NCBI RefSeq assembly: GCF_001482385.1
Contig: NZ_CP013612.1
Coordinates: 868,001-932,000, forward strand
Source of the DNA: Pseudoalteromonas rubra
GTDB lineage: Bacteria; Pseudomonadota; Gammaproteobacteria; Enterobacterales; Alteromonadaceae
Direction of reading: 5' to 3'
DNA: 64,000 nucleotides
The notes under the pieces: generated by a model
What the model saw: only the letters and a program-made list of their open reading frames with translations
Databases searched by the model: none
What the model was told of the DNA's origin: nothing
Translations under genes and position numbers: made by a program
Shown: piece after piece, positions 36,330 to 45,095 of the stretch
Layout of the letters: every line of letters starts with the position of its first letter
Position numbering within the stretch: the stretch's first letter is position 1

Positions 36330-37433
36330 ATGAAAGATTATCAGTTAACCTGGTTGGCACCGAGGGTGACAACGCAAACGACGGCAATATTGGTGCCGTT
36401 TTACAATGAAGCGGGTGATAAATCACACTTTGCCGAGCGACTGGCTTACTTTGATGGGCTGGCAGCTCGTCATCCCGAACTTGATATTATCCTGATTGAT
36501 GATGGCTCTACCGATCAACCCTTCTCGGCGAATACAGAGCAGCTAACACATCTCAGCCTCAGCCGGGTGACGCCAAACGGCCAAAAGATTGGGGCGCTTT
36601 ACACTGTGATCCAAGCTTTGTCTCATCAGTACATCATTTTTACCGACTTTGACACTGAGCTTCAGGGCCTGGATAACCTGCCTGATATACACAACAAGTT
36701 AGCGGCGGACGCCACTGCAATGGGTTGCTATTTCAGTATGCGCCCTACAGCCGGTAACACGCCCGCGGTGCAGTTTCAGATGCTGGAATATGCGCTGGAG
36801 CGAGCGAGTTATCAGTTCAGTAAAAATGAGGGCAGTGTGCCTATTATGCCGGGTGCGGGCTGCTTGTATAAACGGCCAATCATAGAGGACCTGTTGTCCC
36901 GACACAGCGGGCTGCGCAGCGGTGAAGACAGGGAGACGTGTTTGCTGGGTCTGGAGCTGGGCTATACGGTATTTTATGCACCTCAGATCGAGGCACTGAC
37001 ACAGCCGCCCCAAACCTTCGGTGCTTTACTGCATCAACGTCGGCGCTGGTCGCAGGGGTTTGTGGAGGTCGCGTTGCATAAAGCGGCGTTTTATCGCAAC
37101 CAGATGGCAGAGAAAACCGTATTAGGACTGCGCCATCGGATTGATATGATTTCAGTGAGCATTTTTTTATTAATGCCGCTGATATTACTGCTGGCATTTC
37201 TTATCAGCAGTACTGTCGGCGTGGCCCTGGTTTTGGCGTGGACGGCACTGGGTTTTGTTGAAACCTTTTGGCTGTACAGTAAAGCCAGCGATGAATTTCG
37301 TACCATCCCCTACCATAAGCTGAAGTTGTGTCTGATCCCATTTGCACGCGTGCTGCTGGAAGTGCCAACCTGGTGGCGGGTGATAGGACGAGTTTGTCTG
37401 AACAAACTACAAGGTAAAGGAGCGTGCGCATGA
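36330..37433 (+). CDS. Membrane-bound family 2 glycosyltransferase
   Basis: About 367 residues from the ATG at 36330 with AAGGAG upstream. GT-A motifs are LVPFYNEAGDKSHF, the DDGS nucleotide site (IILIDDGSTDQPF), the FTDFDTELQ metal site, SGEDRETCLLG, and a QRRRW-type motif (HQRRRWSQG) as in processive synthases. Two to three membrane helices follow (IFLLMPLILLLAFLIS; VALVLAWTALGFVETFW). The first helices of a true cellulose-type synthase are missing. It may polymerise or add a sugar at the membrane. It overlaps the next gene by four bases. Confidence 0.85.
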   Translation: MKDYQLTWLAPRVTTQTTAILVPFYNEAGDKSHFAERLAYFDGLAARHPELDIILIDDGSTDQPFSANTEQLTHLSLSRVTPNGQKIGALYTVIQALSHQYIIFTDFDTELQGLDNLPDIHNKLAADATAMGCYFSMRPTAGNTPAVQFQMLEYALERASYQFSKNEGSVPIMPGAGCLYKRPIIEDLLSRHSGLRSGEDRETCLLGLELGYTVFYAPQIEALTQPPQTFGALLHQRRRWSQGFVEVALHKAAFYRNQMAEKTVLGLRHRIDMISVSIFLLMPLILLLAFLISSTVGVALVLAWTALGFVETFWLYSKASDEFRTIPYHKLKLCLIPFARVLLEVPTWWRVIGRVCLNKLQGKGACA

Positions 37434-38149
37434 GTAGTCACTTTGTAGTCCAAACCGGCAACCCTTTTATTGCGGGTCAGTATAGCCGGGTACACAGTCT
37501 GGGTATGGATTGCCGGCCCCGTCATTTGACTCGTCAGCTGGAGCTGGGCTGTCGACGCGGACCATTTGACTGGATCGGAGGTCGTTCTGTGGCCGATCTC
37601 GACAAGGCACTGCAAACGCGGTGCAAAGAAGTACTCTTACTGGAGAACCTTGAGCCTTATGAACCTGATTGCAAAGAATATCGAAAATACGCCGATCGCT
37701 CAGCGGGATACCTTTCTGCCCATGACTTTGCGGTTGAAAATCATGATCTGGTGCGTGAGTATCCCGCATTTCGTGAGAAATTTGATGGCATCTGCAATCG
37801 CTTCTTTTCTGAACTGGCCGAGCTTGACAGTGTGCTGTTCTTTTTAAGTGTGGCATTGGAAGAAAATGCCGACTGGCAGTTTGAAACGCCGGACGAGATC
37901 CTGGCTAACACGCTGCAATTAAAAACGACGCTTGAGCAAGTGTGCCCAAATGCTCAGGTCGCTCTACTGGTGGCCACCTTTCATGACGAGCTGGTTGAGC
38001 ACAGCCGGCCAGGGCTGGCGTTTATGCGCAAATACACTTTTGATAATGGTGAGCCCTGGATGGAAGGTCAGGAGCTCATACATTGGAGTAACATGCTGGT
38101 CGGTGTCAATGGCTTTACCGGGCTGGCACCCCACAGGGAGTCGGCATGA
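37430..38149 (+). CDS. DUF1796 papain-like cysteine peptidase
   Basis: About 239 residues. The N-terminus carries the DUF1796 signature SLGMDCRPRHLTRQLELG then RGPFDWIGG, in which the Cys of G-x-x-C is the presumed nucleophile. Further conserved-looking parts are ADRSAGYLSAHDF and QVALLVATFHDELVEH (a His later in the chain may be the base). Family members are annotated as putative papain-like peptidases and often lie in glycan or lipid biosynthetic clusters. Here it is coupled by ATGA overlaps to both the glycosyltransferase and the NRPS module, so it may release or transfer the NRPS-bound aminoacyl group. Confidence 0.75.
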   Translation: MSSHFVVQTGNPFIAGQYSRVHSLGMDCRPRHLTRQLELGCRRGPFDWIGGRSVADLDKALQTRCKEVLLLENLEPYEPDCKEYRKYADRSAGYLSAHDFAVENHDLVREYPAFREKFDGICNRFFSELAELDSVLFFLSVALEENADWQFETPDEILANTLQLKTTLEQVCPNAQVALLVATFHDELVEHSRPGLAFMRKYTFDNGEPWMEGQELIHWSNMLVGVNGFTGLAPHRESA

Positions 38150-41100
38150 GCGCAGTCAACGTGGCCGATATGGTCGCCAATATCCTGGATCAGCCGGGTC
38201 AGGCTGTGGCACTTCAGGGCGATAGCTGGACCTTTAGCTATGGCGAACTGCGCGGGCAAGTGATGAGATGTGTTAAGCAGCTGCGCAACTTGGGAATTCA
38301 GCCAAATGATTGTGTTGCTGTGTATAGCGATGATCCGCGCTTAAGTGCCGTGGGGATAATCAGCGTACTGTTGCTTGGCGGTACTTTTGTCTGTCTGGAC
38401 GTGCATTTTCCTGTTACACGCAAACAGCATATGTTGGCACGCAGCCAGGCGCGCGTTGTACTTTATAGCCAGGATGACCCTGGTTTGGGTGGTCCCAGTT
38501 GTCGAGTCGAGCTGGATTGCATTTTGGTTGATGATGCATCGGTGACTTGTGACGTATCGACAGACAATCAGGATGAGGCTACGCGCGTTGCCTACCATGT
38601 GTATACCTCTGGCAGCACAGGCCAGCCAAAGGGCATCGCGATTTCACGGCACAGCCTGGCTCAGCAGATCCAGGCTGCTCAGCAACAATACCAGCTGACA
38701 CCGGGCAATCGTGCCTTATGTATTTTATCCAGCTCAACAGACGCCTTTTTGCAGCAATTATTGATGTTTCTCTCGGCCGGAGCGTGTGTGTGTTTCACAC
38801 AAGGTTCAGTGCTTGATCCTGCCGAATTTGCAAAAGTCTGCATCTCGCAGGCAATCACCCATCTTGATGTGCCCCCCAGCTTGATGGCGAACTTTTTGGC
38901 AGATCCCAAAGCTCGTGACTGGCTGTCGAGCATGCACCTGAGTACGGTGATCCTTGGCGGTGAAGAATTCAGTCACAACATAGTACGTCAATGGGACAGG
39001 TTGAATTTGTTTGAGCACATTGCGTTATATAACGAATATGGCCCATCTGAAGCCACAGTGACCTCCTGCTTACACCAGGTAACTCGGGCTGATTTAAAGC
39101 GCAGCCGGGTGCCTATTGGCAGGCCTTCGGCGGGCAGTATTTTGCTGATTGTGGACGAGCAGGGCAGACCGGCCAGACAAGGTGAGTTACTTATCGGTGG
39201 TGAAGGGGTGGCGCTGGAATATCTGGCAGAGCCGCAAAAAACAGCTCAGCAGTTTATTTCTATGGCGCGCCTTGGCAGGACGCAGCGCTTCTATCGCAGT
39301 GGCGACTTGGTGTGTAGGGATGAACAGGGGCTGATCACCTATCTTGGGCGACTGGACAATCAGGTTAACCTGCTTGGCCACCGGATTGAGTTAGAAGGCA
39401 TTGAAGCCGTGCTGGATCAGTACCCAGGTATCCGCAGCTCGGCGGTATTGTGTGTTGGCACTCAGCTGATCGCTTTTATCGCTGGCGACCTCAATGATAC
39501 CGATACGACCGCGCTGCGCAAAATGCTAAGCGAGGCGTTACCTGCCTACATGTTGCCAGCACAGTTTTTTTATTACACGCAGCTGCCAACCACTGCGATT
39601 GGTAAAATTGATAAGCCAGCTTTAAAGCGCGTTGCTGAACTTAGATTACAGCAACACGAACAGGTGGCAACGTTGCCAGAGCTGGTGGCGCGAAGTCTGA
39701 ATGTACCTTTGGCCGAACTCGATAGGGGCAAAGGTTACAAGGCACAGGGAGGTGACTCACTGAAAGCACTGACGTTACAAACCCGTGCCAGACAACATGG
39801 CTGGTCAGTATCGTTAAGTCAGTTGCTCAGCGATGTACCTCTGGCCCGGTTGACGTCTTCTTCAGCTCGCACATCATTGCGTTTTGAGCCAGCGTTGCTT
39901 AACTTTGCTCTGCCTAATAAGCTGGCCATGATCCATATCGATGGGATTGAGCGCTGGCAGATATGTACTATGTTGTTTACTCAACAACAGCTGAACTGCG
40001 AAAAAATCCATCAGGTTGTGCGTATATTACTGCTGAAATACCCGGCTTTAAGGCTGCGCTTTGACCCAGTAAACATGACACAGCGCGTGAGTAAAGGGGC
40101 TTTACACCTCAGTGCAGAGCTCACAGTATCGAGTTTTGATGATTTTAAACAGCAAGCCCGGGCGGCATTTAAAGCTTGTTTGGCTGAGTCTTCGTTGACT
40201 GAACAGTTGGTTTCCATCGCCAGCTATCGAAGTCGCTATGGGCATATAGTCGCGGTAGGGATCAGCCATTTGTTGGTGGATGACATCAGCTTGCAAGTAC
40301 TCAGTAGCGACCTCGAAAGCCTGCTGAACGCCCCCACACATTTCGACAGACAGCGGGACTGGACGCTATTGCATTGGCAGCGGCAATGTCACAATGCAGT
40401 CATGGCGGGTCATTTTAATGCCGATCTCAGCTACTGGCGGGAAGCGCTCAGCACGCGTGGCGCATTTTGTCAGGAAGCGGAGCGTAAACTCACAAAGCTT
40501 CACAACAATAAGCCTATTTATAGCCAGGTACAGTTAGCCACTCCACAGCAGCTAGCTTTGCTATTACCGCGTTTAGCCCGTCAGGGCACATCACTACAAG
40601 CCGTGTTATTTGCTGCCCTGGCACACAGTTACCATCAATGTAGCGGTGACAGCGCCGTTGCTGTTGCACTGGAAAACAATGGTAGACAGCCTTTCTCAGG
40701 CAGTAACTGCGGGGTTTCGGTGGAAGTGGGGCAGGCTGTGGGCTGGTTTGCTCACAGTGCGCCGTTGCTGTTGCATGCGGGTGAGGAACCTGGTTCACAA
40801 TTGGCACTGACGCAAGCGGATTTAGCCAGATATCCGGTGGGTGGGCACAGTTATGGCTGGCTAAGTATGTTTAGCACAGATGGGGCATTTAAAACGCTGG
40901 TGCAAACCCAGGCTCCAAGAGTGTCGGTCGCTTTTGCAGATCTGAGTGAATTGCCGGAGCAGCAGCTGTTTGCTCAGCCAAGGTTTGGTCTGAGTGGGCA
41001 GGACTGGCTGACAGACGGGCAGGTATTTGCGTTCGAGCAGCGCTATCATTGGTTGCAGGTTCGTTTTGTTCGCGATCAAGAAGTAGGCCTGATGGTTGAG

Positions 41101-41193
41101 CTGAATAGTGATGCCGACCTTGTTAGCGAGCTTTGGCTGGATAGCTTATCCGGGTTGATAGTAAGGTGCTTTGAAGAGCACTGCTGCGAGTGA
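38146..41193 (+). CDS. Stand-alone NRPS module: adenylation, carrier, epimerization-type domain
   Basis: 1015 residues. Adenylation domain about 1-495: VYTSGSTGQPKGIA, NEYGPSEATVTS, FYRSGDLVCRDEQGLITYLG and the catalytic Lys487 in AIGKIDK. Carrier domain about 505-575 with the phosphopantetheine Ser538 in QGGDSLKAL. The remainder (about 580-1015) belongs to the condensation superfamily and reads as an epimerization domain: SHLLVDDISLQVLSSDLESL, ENNGRQ (for EGHGRE) and AVGWFAHSAPLLL. The first His of HHxxxD is Ser, but the catalytic second His708 remains. By eye against GrsA the specificity residues are D-A-Q-D-I-G-E-V-T-K, close to the glutamine code. No condensation or thioesterase domain is present. 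Confidence 0.9.
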   Translation: MSAVNVADMVANILDQPGQAVALQGDSWTFSYGELRGQVMRCVKQLRNLGIQPNDCVAVYSDDPRLSAVGIISVLLLGGTFVCLDVHFPVTRKQHMLARSQARVVLYSQDDPGLGGPSCRVELDCILVDDASVTCDVSTDNQDEATRVAYHVYTSGSTGQPKGIAISRHSLAQQIQAAQQQYQLTPGNRALCILSSSTDAFLQQLLMFLSAGACVCFTQGSVLDPAEFAKVCISQAITHLDVPPSLMANFLADPKARDWLSSMHLSTVILGGEEFSHNIVRQWDRLNLFEHIALYNEYGPSEATVTSCLHQVTRADLKRSRVPIGRPSAGSILLIVDEQGRPARQGELLIGGEGVALEYLAEPQKTAQQFISMARLGRTQRFYRSGDLVCRDEQGLITYLGRLDNQVNLLGHRIELEGIEAVLDQYPGIRSSAVLCVGTQLIAFIAGDLNDTDTTALRKMLSEALPAYMLPAQFFYYTQLPTTAIGKIDKPALKRVAELRLQQHEQVATLPELVARSLNVPLAELDRGKGYKAQGGDSLKALTLQTRARQHGWSVSLSQLLSDVPLARLTSSSARTSLRFEPALLNFALPNKLAMIHIDGIERWQICTMLFTQQQLNCEKIHQVVRILLLKYPALRLRFDPVNMTQRVSKGALHLSAELTVSSFDDFKQQARAAFKACLAESSLTEQLVSIASYRSRYGHIVAVGISHLLVDDISLQVLSSDLESLLNAPTHFDRQRDWTLLHWQRQCHNAVMAGHFNADLSYWREALSTRGAFCQEAERKLTKLHNNKPIYSQVQLATPQQLALLLPRLARQGTSLQAVLFAALAHSYHQCSGDSAVAVALENNGRQPFSGSNCGVSVEVGQAVGWFAHSAPLLLHAGEEPGSQLALTQADLARYPVGGHSYGWLSMFSTDGAFKTLVQTQAPRVSVAFADLSELPEQQLFAQPRFGLSGQDWLTDGQVFAFEQRYHWLQVRFVRDQEVGLMVELNSDADLVSELWLDSLSGLIVRCFEEHCCE

Positions 41194-41276
41194 CAGATAA
41201 TTTGTCTTTGGTAACTGGCGGAAAAAGTACCTGATATGTTATAAGCTTAGATACCTGTTTAAATAGGTAGGTAAAA

Positions 41277-42086
41277 GTGCAATTGGGTCGAGGCTACTTA
41301 GCGTTTATATTTGTCAGCTTGCTATGTTTTAGTACATTTAATGCAGCGGCACAGACCTGTGGGCAAACCGTTACGGTCAGTGCCAGCGACAACTGGCCAC
41401 CTTATTCTTACCGGGTAGGCGAGCAATATCACGGGCTGGATATTGAGATCCTTGAGTTGGTCCTGAAAAGTGCCAATTTATGTTGGCGCTATGTATCATT
41501 CCCCTCATCCAGCCGGACCTTTGAAGAATTTAAAAAAGGTAAAGTTGATGTGATTTTTGCCGCCAGCTTTACCCAGGAACGACGCCGGTTTTCGGAGTTC
41601 AGCTTGCCTTATCGGGATGAGGTGATGCAGTTGTTTCGCCACGTTGATAACCCTTTGAGTCCTCAAAGTGCATTTGCGCCTACCTTAAGCTTTTTAACCA
41701 AATCTATCGTGGCCGTGAATCGCGGCAGTGTCTATGGCGACGCTTTTTCACGCATAGTTCAGCAGTGCCCGGATTGTGTGGTGGACATTAACCTGGCCAC
41801 AGAGCGTTTTGATTTGCTGGTCAAAAAGCGTGTCGACTATGCGGTGGAAGATTTGTTCACGGGTATTTATTTAATTAATCGAGACCCCTACAAGGCACAT
41901 GTGAGAGCAAGCCGTCTGACTGTACATAAAAACCCCGCACATTATATGATCCGGCCAGGCTTGTTTAGTGAACAACAATTGCAGCAGTTCAATCTGGCCA
42001 TCGTGCGCAATCAGGCAGCTATTGACGGACTGATTGATTTACATTTTCAGCGCCTGTTATCCGGCTCTGTGCAAACTAAGCAGTAA
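41277..42086 (+). CDS. Periplasmic amino-acid-type binding protein (SBP family 3)
   Basis: A 269-residue secreted protein with a GTG start. The signal peptide is FIFVSLLCFSTFNAAA, cleaved near residue 25. The mature part is the PBPb/SBP_bac_3 fold: TVSASDNWPPYSYRVGEQYH, GLDIEILELVLKSA, KGKVDVIFAASFT and SEFSLPYRDEVM. There is no ABC permease or ATPase nearby, so it may be an orphan receptor or sensor-type binding protein. It begins 83 bases after the NRPS gene and could be transcribed with it or independently. It overlaps the convergent GNAT gene by 11 bases at the 3' end. Confidence 0.85.
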   Translation: MQLGRGYLAFIFVSLLCFSTFNAAAQTCGQTVTVSASDNWPPYSYRVGEQYHGLDIEILELVLKSANLCWRYVSFPSSSRTFEEFKKGKVDVIFAASFTQERRRFSEFSLPYRDEVMQLFRHVDNPLSPQSAFAPTLSFLTKSIVAVNRGSVYGDAFSRIVQQCPDCVVDINLATERFDLLVKKRVDYAVEDLFTGIYLINRDPYKAHVRASRLTVHKNPAHYMIRPGLFSEQQLQQFNLAIVRNQAAIDGLIDLHFQRLLSGSVQTKQ

Positions 42087-42519
42087 GTGTGGTCTGTGCA
42101 GGTCGGCGCATATGGTATTCAAATTCGTCTTCATCATAGGTTCTGAAGCCCAGCGAAAAATATAAATGACGGGCCGGATTATGTTTAAGCACAGTCAGGA
42201 GAAAAGGGTGTTCGGGATATTGCGCAAACATGTGCCTGAGTGTGTTACTGCCAAGTCCCTGCTTTTGGTATTGAGGATCAATTTGTAACTGCATCACTTC
42301 CACTTGCTTGTCTCTCAGTCGGAATTTGAGGGTACCGACCGTTACCTGATCAATGATCAGCAAGTGAGAATGGGCATAGTCTTCCTCAAGCCGACACAAA
42401 TGCGCCTCGTCACTGAGAAAAACTCCCTCCCGTTCCAGGTGCTCCACCATAGTTTGCAGGCGTAGGTTTAACAAATAGGGTTTGTCGGTATCGCAGGCTT
42501 GTTTCAGTTCAATATGCAT
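42076..42519 (-). CDS. GNAT-family N-acetyltransferase
   Basis: A 147-residue single-domain GNAT. The acetyl-CoA-binding pattern is QIDPQYQKQGLGSNTLRHMF (the Q/R-x-x-G-x-G loop), preceded by the strand KQVEVMQLQI and followed by LLTVLKHNPARHLYFSLGF, with the N-x-x-x-x-x-Y-x-x-x-G-F ending. The substrate is unknown. AAGGAAAGG precedes the ATG. The 3' ends of this gene and the binding-protein gene overlap tail to tail. Confidence 0.88.
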   Translation of the reverse strand: MHIELKQACDTDKPYLLNLRLQTMVEHLEREGVFLSDEAHLCRLEEDYAHSHLLIIDQVTVGTLKFRLRDKQVEVMQLQIDPQYQKQGLGSNTLRHMFAQYPEHPFLLTVLKHNPARHLYFSLGFRTYDEDEFEYHMRRPAQTTLTA

Positions 42520-42833
42520 TGTCCTTTCCTTGTTCTGTTTCTGAACATTCTGTCAGAGTGCGTGGATATGCAGTAATACTTTCTGTACAGGCTGGCGAGG
42601 ACCCTGCCCTTGCAGGCCTGAATTCATCTAATCCCAAAGTCACCGGAGTTGCAAGCAGAAATTGTTTAAAGAAACAAAACTTTAATGAAGCTGAATAGCC
42701 ATGACCAGGACACACAGATAATGACAAAATAACATCAATCCTCGCTCATAGGCGACTATATTTTGTGCTTTGCTGTTGAATGTCTGGTTTTAAAACCGTA
42801 CCATAATTGCAAATGATAACGATTAGTATAAAT
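42520..42833. other. Intergenic region upstream of the PepSY set
   Basis: About 314 bases. It contains the promoter side of the leftward GNAT gene, a small CCTGC/GCAGG hairpin near 42605-42620, and at its right end the Fur-box-like palindrome just before the DUF3325-like gene. No gene is seen. Confidence 0.5.
42814..42828 (+). promoter_or_regulatory. Fur-box-like operator
   Basis: TGATAACGATTAGTA matches the Fur 7-1-7 consensus TGATAATnATTATCA at most positions and is embedded in GCAAATGATAACG. It lies directly upstream of the small membrane gene that leads the PepSY set, whose homologues are iron-regulated. Its overlap with an in-frame ATG at 42813 argues for the later start at 42834. Confidence 0.75.
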
Positions 42834-43154
42834 ATGAGTTTTATTGCAATTATCCCGCTTTGGCTAGCTGCACTGAGTTTGTATCTCGGTAGTGAGCGCC
42901 AAAATTTAATTTCCAACGCATGGCCAAAGTCTTTGGCTGGGTTTAGTACACTCCTTTTGTTCATTCTGGGTATCGTAGTATTCAGTTTTGATTACCCCTG
43001 GGTATCGTCCATGCTGGCGGCGCTGGTGGTGTTTATGCTGAGTTTGTTCACTGTCACAATCAGCTCTGGATATTCCAAAATGCGCACGCTCACGATAACA
43101 GCTGCATTGTGTGTTTTGAGTCTATCCTTTTGGGGGGCGAGTTATGTGGCCTAA
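42834..43154 (+). CDS. Small membrane protein, DUF3325-like
   Basis: About 106 residues with three to four membrane helices (FIAIIPLWLAALSLYLGS; LAGFSTLLLFILGIVVFSF; LAALVVFMLSLFTVTIS). Size, helix layout and position before a PepSY protein fit DUF3325, a small partner often found with PiuB-like proteins and TonB receptors for siderophores. The ATG at 42834 is chosen because the two earlier in-frame starts overlap the Fur box; no clear ribosome site is visible. It overlaps the next gene by 11 bases. Confidence 0.7.
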   Translation: MSFIAIIPLWLAALSLYLGSERQNLISNAWPKSLAGFSTLLLFILGIVVFSFDYPWVSSMLAALVVFMLSLFTVTISSGYSKMRTLTITAALCVLSLSFWGASYVA

Positions 43155-43398
43155 AACACTAATTGGTCTGTTCATTGGTTTATTTTTGTCAGTTTCTTTG
43201 GTGCTGAATTTGAACTTATTACTTCCTTTTGCGGAAGGCGTTAGGCTACTTATTGGTTTGATCCTGGCATTTCCTATCTGGGCGGGTTGTATTGTATGGG
43301 CTTACTCCTATCCGTCGGCCTGGAAATCGTTCAAGGCGCTAATGCTCACATTAGTGCCGTCCGTTATACTTAACACAACGCTGATGATGCTAAGGTAG
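43144..43398 (+). CDS. Small membrane protein, DUF3649-like
   Basis: 84 residues with about three membrane helices: KTLIGLFIGLFLSVSLVLNL, RLLIGLILAFPIWAGCIVWA and ALMLTLVPSVILNTTLMML. It occupies the slot of the second small protein in DUF3325-DUF3649-PepSY iron gene sets, with the WAYSYPSAWKSFKAL segment that resembles that family. Function is unknown; probably part of an inner-membrane ferric-siderophore reductase complex. Confidence 0.65.
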   Translation: MWPKTLIGLFIGLFLSVSLVLNLNLLLPFAEGVRLLIGLILAFPIWAGCIVWAYSYPSAWKSFKALMLTLVPSVILNTTLMMLR

Positions 43399-43401
43399 GC
43401 A

Positions 43402-44997
43402 ATGACGATGAATAATCAGACGTTAAAATCACTCACTAATGCACACGCATGGGTGGGGCTTATTATTTCTACAGTCCTGTTTGTGATCTTTTTTGCCGGT
43501 GCAATTGCGCTTTTTAAGGCAAATATCACCAGCTGGGAACGCACACCTTTGTTGGTCGACGCAAAATCAGCTGCAGGCACACCAGCAATTGACAAAGCCT
43601 TGGCTACAATTGAAGAAAAGTACGAAGTGGAAATGCATGGAGGCTTTTTTATTTTTCCGCCAGACGAGCATAATCCTTATATCGAGATCGGATTTGAGAG
43701 CGAGTTAGCGCAACCAGATCCTGTTACTGGTGAAGATCATGCGCATCATACGTTATTGTTTGATGCGACAAGTGGAGAACTGGTTGGTGATAGTCATGAG
43801 TACAATTACGCTGAGTTTGTCTACTTGCTTCATTATAATCTGGGCTTGGGCCGTCCAGGTCTTTATTTTGTGGGCTTAGTTACTTTATTTTTCTTTGTTG
43901 CGATCATAAGTGGTGTCGTCATTCATTGGCGTAAATTGTTCAGTAAGTTCTTTCAATATCGTAAAGAAGGTAAAAAGGATAAATGGCTGGATGCACATAA
44001 TCTAATTGGCACTATGGGTTTGCCAATGCATATTATGTATGCGTTCACAGGGCTGGTGTTCAATCTGGTAATTATTTACCAAATCTCTTATGCGGTCATT
44101 TTGTATCAAGGTAATCAGGATGCTTTACTTGACGCCGCAGGATTTGACCAGCCTCATTTGGAAGAGGTCGATAAGCAAATGGCCATGACAGGCATAGATG
44201 ATATGTATCGGCGTGCAATGGCTACCATGGGTGATGTGACACTCGAGCGTATTAGTATTGAGCATTATGGTGATGAGAGTGCCATTTTGGTCTTTGCGGC
44301 AACCAGTAATGATGACTTTTCTCTTTGGCGAGAAGTGCGCTATCTGATGAGTAATCAGGAGCAAATTTATCTTACGATGGATAATTATGACAACGCAGTA
44401 CGCGGTGGGTTGTCAACCATTGCAAGTTTGCATTTTGGAGACTTTGCAGGCTATGGCATGCGTATGGCCTTTTTCTTATTCGGTTTAGCGACAGCTTATC
44501 TTATCATTACCGGTAATTTAATGTGGATTGACAAGCGCGCAAAGCAGCGTAAGCAAAGTGCTCGTAGTCTAACCTTTGTCAGGCGTTTGACATCTGGTGG
44601 TTTTATCGGAGTGGTTTTGGCTACTGCGGTAGGGTTTGTGTTAGCAAGACTGTTACCTATCGAGCAGCTAGGCAGAGCGGACTTAATTGAACGCAGTTTT
44701 TATATTGTATGGATTGCCTGCATGGTAATTTCTCAACTTTTTGCTAATCAAAAGTTGTTTTGTAAGGCGCTATTGAGTGCGAGTGCCGCATTATTTGCAT
44801 TTACTCCTGTCGCTGATTGGACGTTATTTTACAACGTCTCCAGTCAACTTGAAGGCAATGTGCTGCGCGATGTCTTACTGGTTGATGCAATCTTGCTATT
44901 GTTGTCTGCGATTTGCATTGGAGCAATGAGGCGGGTATATGCAAAGGAAGTGAAGGCACAGCCAATTGGCGCTGAGCCCATAACATCTCGGGCATAA
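43402..44997 (+). CDS. PepSY-associated TM protein (PiuB-like, putative siderophore reductase)
   Basis: A 531-residue inner-membrane protein with the PepSY_TM layout. TM1 (HAWVGLIISTVLFVIFFAGA) is followed by a periplasmic PepSY-like part, then YLLHYNLGLGRPGLYFVGLV with a membrane His, HWRKLFSKFFQYR, and DAHNLIGTMGLPMHIMYAFT with further His residues. Later helices include AFFLFGLATAYLIITGNLMW. The conserved membrane His pairs suggest haem or metal binding. PiuB/FoxB-like proteins help release iron from siderophores in the periplasm. It starts four bases after the DUF3649-like gene and ends at a strong terminator. Confidence 0.88.
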   Translation: MTMNNQTLKSLTNAHAWVGLIISTVLFVIFFAGAIALFKANITSWERTPLLVDAKSAAGTPAIDKALATIEEKYEVEMHGGFFIFPPDEHNPYIEIGFESELAQPDPVTGEDHAHHTLLFDATSGELVGDSHEYNYAEFVYLLHYNLGLGRPGLYFVGLVTLFFFVAIISGVVIHWRKLFSKFFQYRKEGKKDKWLDAHNLIGTMGLPMHIMYAFTGLVFNLVIIYQISYAVILYQGNQDALLDAAGFDQPHLEEVDKQMAMTGIDDMYRRAMATMGDVTLERISIEHYGDESAILVFAATSNDDFSLWREVRYLMSNQEQIYLTMDNYDNAVRGGLSTIASLHFGDFAGYGMRMAFFLFGLATAYLIITGNLMWIDKRAKQRKQSARSLTFVRRLTSGGFIGVVLATAVGFVLARLLPIEQLGRADLIERSFYIVWIACMVISQLFANQKLFCKALLSASAALFAFTPVADWTLFYNVSSQLEGNVLRDVLLVDAILLLLSAICIGAMRRVYAKEVKAQPIGAEPITSRA

Positions 44998-45010
44998 CAT
45001 CCATACTGAG

Positions 45011-45037
45011 AAGGCGCTGTGAACAGCGCCTTTTTTT
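45011..45037 (+). terminator. Rho-independent terminator of the PepSY set
   Basis: A perfect 9-bp stem, AAGGCGCTG / CAGCGCCTT, with a TGAA loop and a run of Ts, 14 bases after the PepSY stop. Confidence 0.92.
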
Positions 45038-45095
45038 GTGCCCGAAATAAAGGCATACTCGTAAATTATCACACTACACAGGACCCTGTGCCATT

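Noticed and set aside
38146..41193. Terminal domain as a normal peptide-bond-forming condensation domain
   Set aside because: The ENNGRQ, VGWF and SHLLVDDIS pattern follows epimerization domains more closely, although HHxxxDG is altered.
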